Made by a program: the position numbers and the translations under genes | Part shown: one piece after another, positions 57,582 through 64,000 of the stretch | Layout: every line of letters begins with the position of its first letter | Position numbering within the stretch: position 1 is the first letter of the stretch | Notes under the pieces: model-generated | The model's database searches: none | Told to the model about the DNA's origin: nothing | The model's input: the letters and a program-made list of their open reading frames with translations, nothing else | Source: Rostrohypoxylon terebratum | Lineage: Eukaryota > Ascomycota > Sordariomycetes > Xylariales > Hypoxylaceae | Assembly: GCA_022497145.1 (NCBI GenBank) | Contig: MU385882.1 | Location: forward strand, 248,001 to 312,000 | Direction of reading: 5' to 3' | DNA length: 64,000 nucleotides

Positions 57582-60500
57582 ATGGCTGGCAAACGAAAGA
57601 GAGATATTCTGGATTTCGATCCGAATAAGTCTGATTCCGATGATGAGAATTTTGAGCCCGACGTCGACCGCCCACGCTCGCAGAAGAAATCACGCGGTCA
57701 TAGAGCGAACAAGTCCGTTTCTCGTAGAAAGGGTAGATATCGGGGTTCTGACATTGACGACGATGAGGATCTTGATGATAGTGATCAGGAGAATTCATTT
57801 GCTGAAGACGATGATGAGCCTGAGCCTTTGATTAACGAGACCACCGGCCGTCGCGTCCGAAAGGCGGCTACAAAACACCAAAGTTACAAGGAGAGCTCGG
57901 AGGATGAGGAAGATTTAATTGGTGACTCGAACGAGGAGAAGGATGACCTTATTAAGGAACCCCCTAAGAAATCCCCACGCCAGAGGAAATTAATAACTCT
58001 TCGGGTTCCTCCGTCTGCGCGTAAGACGCGCGCCGCCTCCAACACCAACGCGCCTCCGATCGGGATTAGGAGAAGTACCCGAGCTCGTACAGTTGACGAA
58101 GACGAGGCTGACTTGGTCGAATTGTCCATGTCTGGCAAACATGCAAGACCGGCTCGCGGCTCTAAGAGTAGGAGTCCCGAAGCTTTTAGCCGAGCCACTC
58201 GACCTACTCGTAGCGGAAAAGGCATCAAGCAGACGGTGCCTACTGTACCGGAAGCTGACACTCAAGAAGAGAACCCGGCTCCTGAAGCCGAAGCAGTTGA
58301 AGACCCCGCGGTCCAAGATGCTGCGGCTGAGGGAAAAGCAACCGGCCAATCAAATGTCGAGCATGACGCTGATGCCGATGCCGATGCGGACGCCGATGCG
58401 GACGCGGACGCGGACGCTGATGCTGACGAAGACGCTGCCCATGACCACGACGAGCCTATGGAGACGGTAGAAACTAATGACCGGATGGACGTGGATGAGG
58501 ATGATGACGAAGATGTCGCTCCTGTTTCACGCAAAACTCGTGGCGCGAGAGCGAACCAGTCGGCGGCTGCTGTTGCAACCGCCGGCGTCGAGGATGAGAG
58601 TCCAGTGAAGCGGACTCGCCGACTAACTCGCAAGTCTCGGATAGGAAAGTCTCTTAAAGAACCTAGCAGCGACTTTGAGCCTGGAAATGATTCAGAAGAT
58701 GAGAACGAGTCCGACTCCGAGGCTCACCGTAATGATGCGGGTGGTGACGATGACGAGAACTCGAGTCCTAGTGCGCGCGGGCGGAGGTCATCTAGAGGCA
58801 AGGGAAGGCAATCTGCGAGGAGATCCCAACGACGTAATGAGTCAGGAGATGAAGACGAGGTCGATGGAGACGAAGTGGCAGAAGAACTCGCGGACCTCAC
58901 ACAAGATTCTCGTTCGCGTAGGGCGCGCCGCTCACCCCAAATTCTCTTCGATAATCGGGAAGCAACGAGACGCCGTAGAGGCCAGCCGGTAAATTACGCG
59001 ATACCGCCGCTCACTGCCATCCCTCTAGAACAAGAAGAAGACAATGACGATGCAGCTGCGACAACAAATCGCCGCCGTGGACGTGGGAATGGAGGAGGTG
59101 CCTGGGAGCATAATCTACACACCGTTGCCGGTGCATTGGGCGGTGTTGGTCTTTCTGGCGCGCTGCTTGGCGGGCCTTGGGGAACCGGCGCAGCGGGCGG
59201 TGCGGATTCCGATAGTAGTGACGACGAGATGAACCACCGTTCGGGTGGAGGAGGAATGGTGGGCATGACACCGACTTCCGCTGCCCCTCCTAACCTCGGC
59301 CAGCCTCTTGGAAACAAGGAGGGCGGCGGTCTTATGGCAGCACCTACGCCAAATGTCGGCAAGATTAAGAATTCCAAGGCCCTCGCCGATGCCGATCCGT
59401 TGGGTGTCGATATGAACGTCGACTTCAACTCGGTCGGTGGCTTGCAAGGTCATATCGAGCAGCTTAAGGAAATGGTACAGCTACCCCTTCTTTATCCGGA
59501 GCTTTTCGCAAAGTTTCACGTAACCCCTCCGAGAGGCGTGCTATTTCATGGTCCCCCAGGAACAGGAAAGACGTTGCTTGCTCGAGCTCTCGCGAATACC
59601 GTTAGTGTTAGCGGTAAAAAGATCACGTTTTATATGCGCAAGGGCGCTGATGCGCTCAGCAAATGGGTCGGTGAAGCTGAGAAGCAACTACGCCTTCTCT
59701 TCGAGGAAGCGAGGAAAACACAGCCTAGTATTATCTTTTTCGATGAGATCGATGGACTCGCACCTGTTCGATCCAGTAAGCAAGAGCAGATCCATGCGTC
59801 GATTGTGTCCACTCTCCTCGCCTTGATGGATGGAATGGACGGTCGCGGTCAAGTCATTGTCATCGGTGCTACCAATAGACCAGACAGTGTGGACCCTGCT
59901 CTACGCCGTCCAGGACGTTTCGATCGGGAGTTCTACTTTCCCTTGCCCGATATTGATGGCCGCAAGTCAATTATTGATATTCACACCAAAGATTGGGGCC
60001 TTTCTGACGATTTCAAGATGTCTTTGGCTAAAGATACGAAGGGTTATGGTGGTGCTGACTTACGCGCCATGTGCACCGAGGCGGCCATCAATGCCATCCA
60101 ACGAACGTACCCTCAGATCTACTCATCGAAGGAGAAACTCGTCGTCGACCCTGGAAAGATAGACGTGCACATGACTGACTTTATGCTCTCCAAGAACAAA
60201 ATTGTGCCCTCTTCAGAGAGGTCTGCTACCTCCGGGGCAGCCCCCTTTCCTAAGCCCATCGAACCACTTCTTCGAGACCAGTTCAAGACCATTACCGATG
60301 CATTAGACAGCGTGTTACCTCGCAAGAAGAACGTGACAGCACTGGATGAGGCCATGTTCGAGCCTTACGATGATGAAGACTTCGGATTTAGCCGGGAGGC
60401 TTTGGAACGAGAGTTCCACCAATTTCGCGTGTATCGTCCACGCCTTTTAATTTGCGGCCCTCCAGGAATGGGCCAAGTCTACATCAGTGCTGCAATCCTT

Positions 60501-62675
60501 CATTATCTTGAAGGGGTTCACATACAGAACTTTGATCTTCCCAATATACTTGGCCATTCTATGGTAAGCCTCGTCTATTTACGAGAATCGTTCTCCTTCA
60601 GGCGATAACTAACTTATCAACAGTCTCCCGAGCAAGTATTATTCGGACTTTTCGCCGAAGCTCGACGACAGAAGCCGAGCGTCATCTTCATTCCGAACGT
60701 CGACATATGGTATGATGCGCTGGCTGGTTCTACTACATTGACTGCGTTTATGTCCATGCTAAGAGCGATACAACCCACTGATTCGGTCATGGTTGTGGGG
60801 ACCGCGGAAACTACGATGCAGCTGATTAGTCCTGACCTGAAGCGCGATCTTTTTGGGTTGTCGAACTCGAACTTCGTTGAAATTGCCCGGCCACTTAGGG
60901 TAAGTCAACTTGACGTGTTGGCCGACTAGGTTATAGCTAACAATGCATAGGACAATCGCCGGGAATACTTCAGCCGGATACTCGAACATGTGCAAAGATA
61001 CCCCAAGGATTTCCCTGATCCTGCTAACAGGAAAAAGAGAGTTCTAGACGTACTTCCCGTGGCTGCCCCGGCGCCCCCCAAGCAGCTTACGCTTGAAGAG
61101 ATCAAGGCCGAGAATCTGCAATATCGACGAGCCCTTAATCTGTTGAAGGTTCATCTGTTACCTATCATGGAACAGATTAAGCGCAAGTACCGGGTGTTTC
61201 GCAACCCATTCATACCGCAATCGAAATACCAATACCTCTTCGACGAGGCAGACCCTAACTATGTTAGACCTGACGTACCGAACGCCCCGCCCCGCCCTTA
61301 CGAAATTGGTAAAGATGCTGAAGGGACTCCGGGTATCATCGATACTGCGACGAACAAGTTCCTCTACAACCTTGACACCGTCACGATCGAAACGAGACTT
61401 GCCAATACCTATTATATTACACCGGAGGCATTTCTTAAGGACGTAAAATCTTTCGTGGCCGACTCCGAGGCTTTGAACGATCATTCCTCATCTCTAAAGG
61501 CAAACGAGATGTATGCCAATGTCGAGGTAGACGTCACCAATGCCGCCGATAGCCTTCGCGCCAGATTCGACTTTGAAGAGGAATGGAAGAGAGAGCTGTT
61601 CCGGCAAAAAGAGTACAAACGAATACAAAAGGCTCTTAGAAAGGGGGGCCAGTCCAATCCCCAGCACCCGCAACATAATGCTACCAACGGTGCAAATCCT
61701 CCTTCGGGCGGTCATCCCCCGAAGTCACTGCAATTGCATACGACAGCCGGCTTCGAAGTTGTAGGCGACAAAACCGTCCCTAATGGGGAAGGCTCCCGGC
61801 CCCCGCTAGGCACAAATGGGACGTTCGTACCGTCTCGACCGGCAGATGAGGATGTCGCTATGACTGAGGCTGGTAGCCCGGCTGTCGGCGGCCCAAATTA
61901 CAACATGCAGCCTCCACGTCAGTGGCCTTCTATGGGAGGACACAACTCTTTCCACACTTCTGTACGAGGGACGATAGGAAGTACGGATGGACCTCGATCT
62001 TTTAATACCCCCGTCCGAACAACCATGGGAGGAATAAGTCGGATATCGCAGGTCTCAGCTGTGCAATCTCTCCCCGCTGGGGTATCACCGTCAGCGTTGT
62101 TAAATGATGCTTCGAGCACCAAGACGCCTGACCCGTCTAACCGATCCTCCCACCATAGCACTCAGGCAACTAACGGTACCCATGACCAATCCAGCCTCCC
62201 TGATACTCAGATACCCATCTCAAGCCAGTTTACACCCGTTGCCGAGTGGCCTCATTCGCAAGCTCAAGGACTTTTGCAGGGAGCCATCCAGCCGCCTCGA
62301 GGATCTTATATGCAAGCGTCGCCAGCAGGGAGTAAATCATCGAATGCCGCTAGCGTGGCAAACTTGCTGAACGATCCAGCCCCCGAAGACACGTCGTCTC
62401 AATCACAACGCCCGATAGGTTCCTCTGCTTCGCAACAATTGGAGTTAGATGAGGGATCGGCCCAGTTCTTCCTCGACCAGCTTACCGAACGCACATCGGG
62501 CTGTACAATCGAACAGCTGCAACAGGTCTATCGCGAGATGATGGTAGAGCTTTGGAAGACACGGGGCGAACACAATCGCAATAAAGTGCTGAGTTCAGTC
62601 ACCCGCGTTTTCAACGAGGCAATCAAAGATATCGAATCGATGCAGGAGATGTTTCAGCAGAGCCAGAGCCAATGA
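57582..62675 (+). CDS. YTA7: Yta7/Abo1 (ATAD2-type) AAA ATPase with bromodomain, 1660 aa
   Basis: Three exons, 57582..60563, 60624..60899 and 60951..62675, with introns of 60 and 51 nt, both phase 0. A long acidic/basic N-terminal region (1 to about 590) includes a perfect ten-fold Asp-Ala repeat at 262-281. AAA1 has a canonical Walker A GPPGTGKTLLARAL (about 657-670), Walker B IIFFDEIDGL and sensor GATNRPDSVDPALRRPGRFD. AAA2 is degenerate: GPPGMGQVYISAAI replaces GKT, and SVIFIPNVDIW replaces the DE box. The second intron falls just after AAA2. The bromodomain-like region is at about 1150-1270 (LPIMEQIKRKYRVFRNPF, TRLANTYYITPEAFLKDVKS), followed by a disordered Gly/Ser/Pro region and a conserved C-terminal helix (CTIEQLQQVYREMMVELWKT). 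In yeasts this nuclear hexamer handles histone H3-H4 on chromatin. The ATG at 57582 gives MAGKRKRD, typical of the family. Confidence 0.94.
58365..58424 (+). repeat. Coding minisatellite (GAYGCN)x10
   Basis: Ten in-frame 6-bp units encode ten Asp-Ala pairs in the acidic N-terminal region of the Yta7-like ATPase. The third codon positions vary (GAT/GAC, GCT/GCC/GCG), so the peptide is held constant rather than the DNA, or the repeat is old. Confidence 0.85.
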
Positions 62676-63730
62676 GCTACTGCAACGAAGGTCATTAAAA
62701 TTGCGAGGAAAGGCCGATGAGCTAACACGACTAATGTAACTATAAACAAATGGCTAGAGGCATATTGCCCAAAGGTTTCGCGACGGCTCCAGGAGTAGGG
62801 GAATATTTGCAGGAAGGAAGGCAGGCTAGCCAAGCAGTCATGGCCTTAATGCAGAAATCGTTGATAATTCGCTGGCTTGCAAAGGTTTTGGCTCACGCCT
62901 CCCCCTTTTTTTAGCAGGTGTATCTTAGGCAGGATTTTCACCTTAGGCAGGAATTGGCTTTGGCCAAAAAAATATGTGAGCTTTTGCTATATATGATGAT
63001 ATTATGGTGTATGTGCTAGGGTGATTATTTTTAAGAGGTGTAGGCTTGTAATTATATTTTGTGTCTTTGGGATATTAATACTACAGGTCAAGAAAAGAAT
63101 CCACGAGTGCCTCACCTTGTCTAAATACCTAGGGCCTTGGTACCAACTTTTCTCGAGGCTTTTTGTGTCTCGCGACTCATCGAGAAGTGAGGTTGCCTAC
63201 CTACATCTAATCGGAAATAAGGTAAAAACCAGGTGCTGGGATGGCTTTGAAAATACTTGCATAAGTACAGGAAGGTTCCGGTCTAAAGTCTCGCGCACCT
63301 ACTCTTGAATCAGGCGGGAAGTAGTATATGCTGTATTAAATAAAATCCAGGCCATTTAGCGATTTGCTCACTGTATTCGACGGATAAAGTTGCTATGCTC
63401 TAGTGGATGTTAGGCGGGTAAGCCATTGGAAGAAACCGCCGTCGAGTCCGGAGCATTTCGTGGCCCAGGTGGTTTCTTACGGCTGTAACCCCCACCAACA
63501 GGCCGTGCAAGACCTTTAGTCGGTACCTTCACGCGGATTTCATTCGTCCATGGATAGCTGTAAACTTAATATGAAGATAAATGGTAATGATAATTATTCA
63601 TAAATTATATACTCTATAAATGTAATATGTACGCTGCAAGTTTCCAAACCAAATCATTCGTGCACCTATATACCTGTGTTTCAATCATGCCAAGTTTCCT
63701 TCATAACACATTCCCTACGTTAACCCCTGC
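62676..63730. other. Convergent 3' intergenic
   Basis: About 1 kb of AT-rich DNA with no supported gene. The open frame at 63021-63308 has no family signature. A CCTAGGGCCTTGG block lies at 63127-63139. Confidence 0.55.
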
Positions 63731-64000
63731 TTACGAATCAAGAACGGTGCCCGGCTCGGGCAAGGTCAAGTTGACGAGGTAGGCGTTGATAGCCGCGGTG
63801 GTGGCACCGCCGAGCAGGTAGCTCGTGTGGCCGGAGCCGTTGCGCACAAGCAGCACGGACTTGTCGTCGCCGAGCTCGGCGTGCAGACCCAGGGCCCAGG
63901 CATACGCGGTGGAGGGGTCGAAGGTGGACTGCGTCTGGAGGATCTTGGCGTCGCCCTTGTACGTGACCTTCTTGGGCGGGTTGGTCAGCGGGGCGGGCCA
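63731..64000 (-). CDS. 3' end of a TAP-like (tripeptidyl aminopeptidase-type) alpha/beta-hydrolase
   Basis: The last 89 codons plus TAA are in the window; the gene continues past the right edge. The sequence ILQTQSTFDPSTAYAWALGL supplies the Asp of the triad, and VLLVRNGSGHTSYLLGG the His. The terminal NAYLVNLTLPEPGTVLDS is typical of the C-terminal TAP-like domain of fungal secreted proteases/hydrolases related to bacterial tripeptidyl aminopeptidases. The segment is much more GC-rich than its surroundings. The nucleophile Ser and any signal peptide lie outside the window. Confidence 0.85.
   Translation of the reverse strand, partial: WPAPLTNPPKKVTYKGDAKILQTQSTFDPSTAYAWALGLHAELGDDKSVLLVRNGSGHTSYLLGGATTAAINAYLVNLTLPEPGTVLDS

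Noticed and set aside
58262..58633. Minus-strand frame rich in Ala-Ser
   Set aside because: Produced by reading the GAYGCN repeat of the Yta7-like gene backwards.

Overview
This window looks like chromosomal DNA of a filamentous ascomycete, most likely a Sordariomycete. The genes carry short introns (49-159 nt) with GTRNGY-type donors, CTRAY-like branch points and YAG acceptors. There are long AT-rich intergenic stretches, and several fungal families are recognisable: HeLo/HET-s, Dus1, a Bni4-type scaffold and a Yta7/Abo1 ATPase. Many proteins had to be assembled across introns. The joins were chosen by reading phase and family continuity, with no transcript evidence.

Layout. (1) 1-3491 (-): the 5' part of a large HeLo-like/pseudokinase/serine-protease-like gene that runs off the left edge. 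(2) 5.0-16.5 kb: a metabolic stretch with a cysteine-synthase-like PLP enzyme, convergent with a threonine-aldolase-like PLP enzyme; a gene-poor 3.8 kb holding decayed open stretches; a COMT-type O-methyltransferase; a secreted GH18-like protein; a SnoaL-like protein; and a polytopic membrane protein. It could be a small biosynthetic locus, but no PKS, NRPS or terpene synthase is present. (3) 17.0-34.5 kb: the most unusual part. A HET-s-like protein lacks the HeLo N-terminus but keeps both repeats of the HET-s amyloid domain. It sits beside three giant proteins of 1676, 1392 and 1184 aa, the first DUF6603-like. The first two giants are divergent over a shared 0.68-kb promoter, and an AAL-type fucose-lectin gene lies before the third. 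(4) 34.9-37.5 kb: unrecognised small genes. (5) 38.4-45 kb: Dus1 and a Bni4/Afr1-type PP1-binding scaffold. (6) 45-53.4 kb: about 8.5 kb with no gene I can support, rich in simple repeats and CCTAGG palindromes. (7) 53.5-64 kb: a small conserved fungal protein, Yta7/Abo1, and the 3' end of a TAP-like alpha/beta-hydrolase cut by the right edge.

Candidate system: the 17-34.5 kb island. It combines an amyloid/cell-death-type protein, very large proteins whose recognisable relatives are largely bacterial, and a carbohydrate-binding propeller. This mix suggests a horizontally acquired recognition or conflict locus of unknown function. The functional link is inference; the gene content and architecture are read from the sequence.
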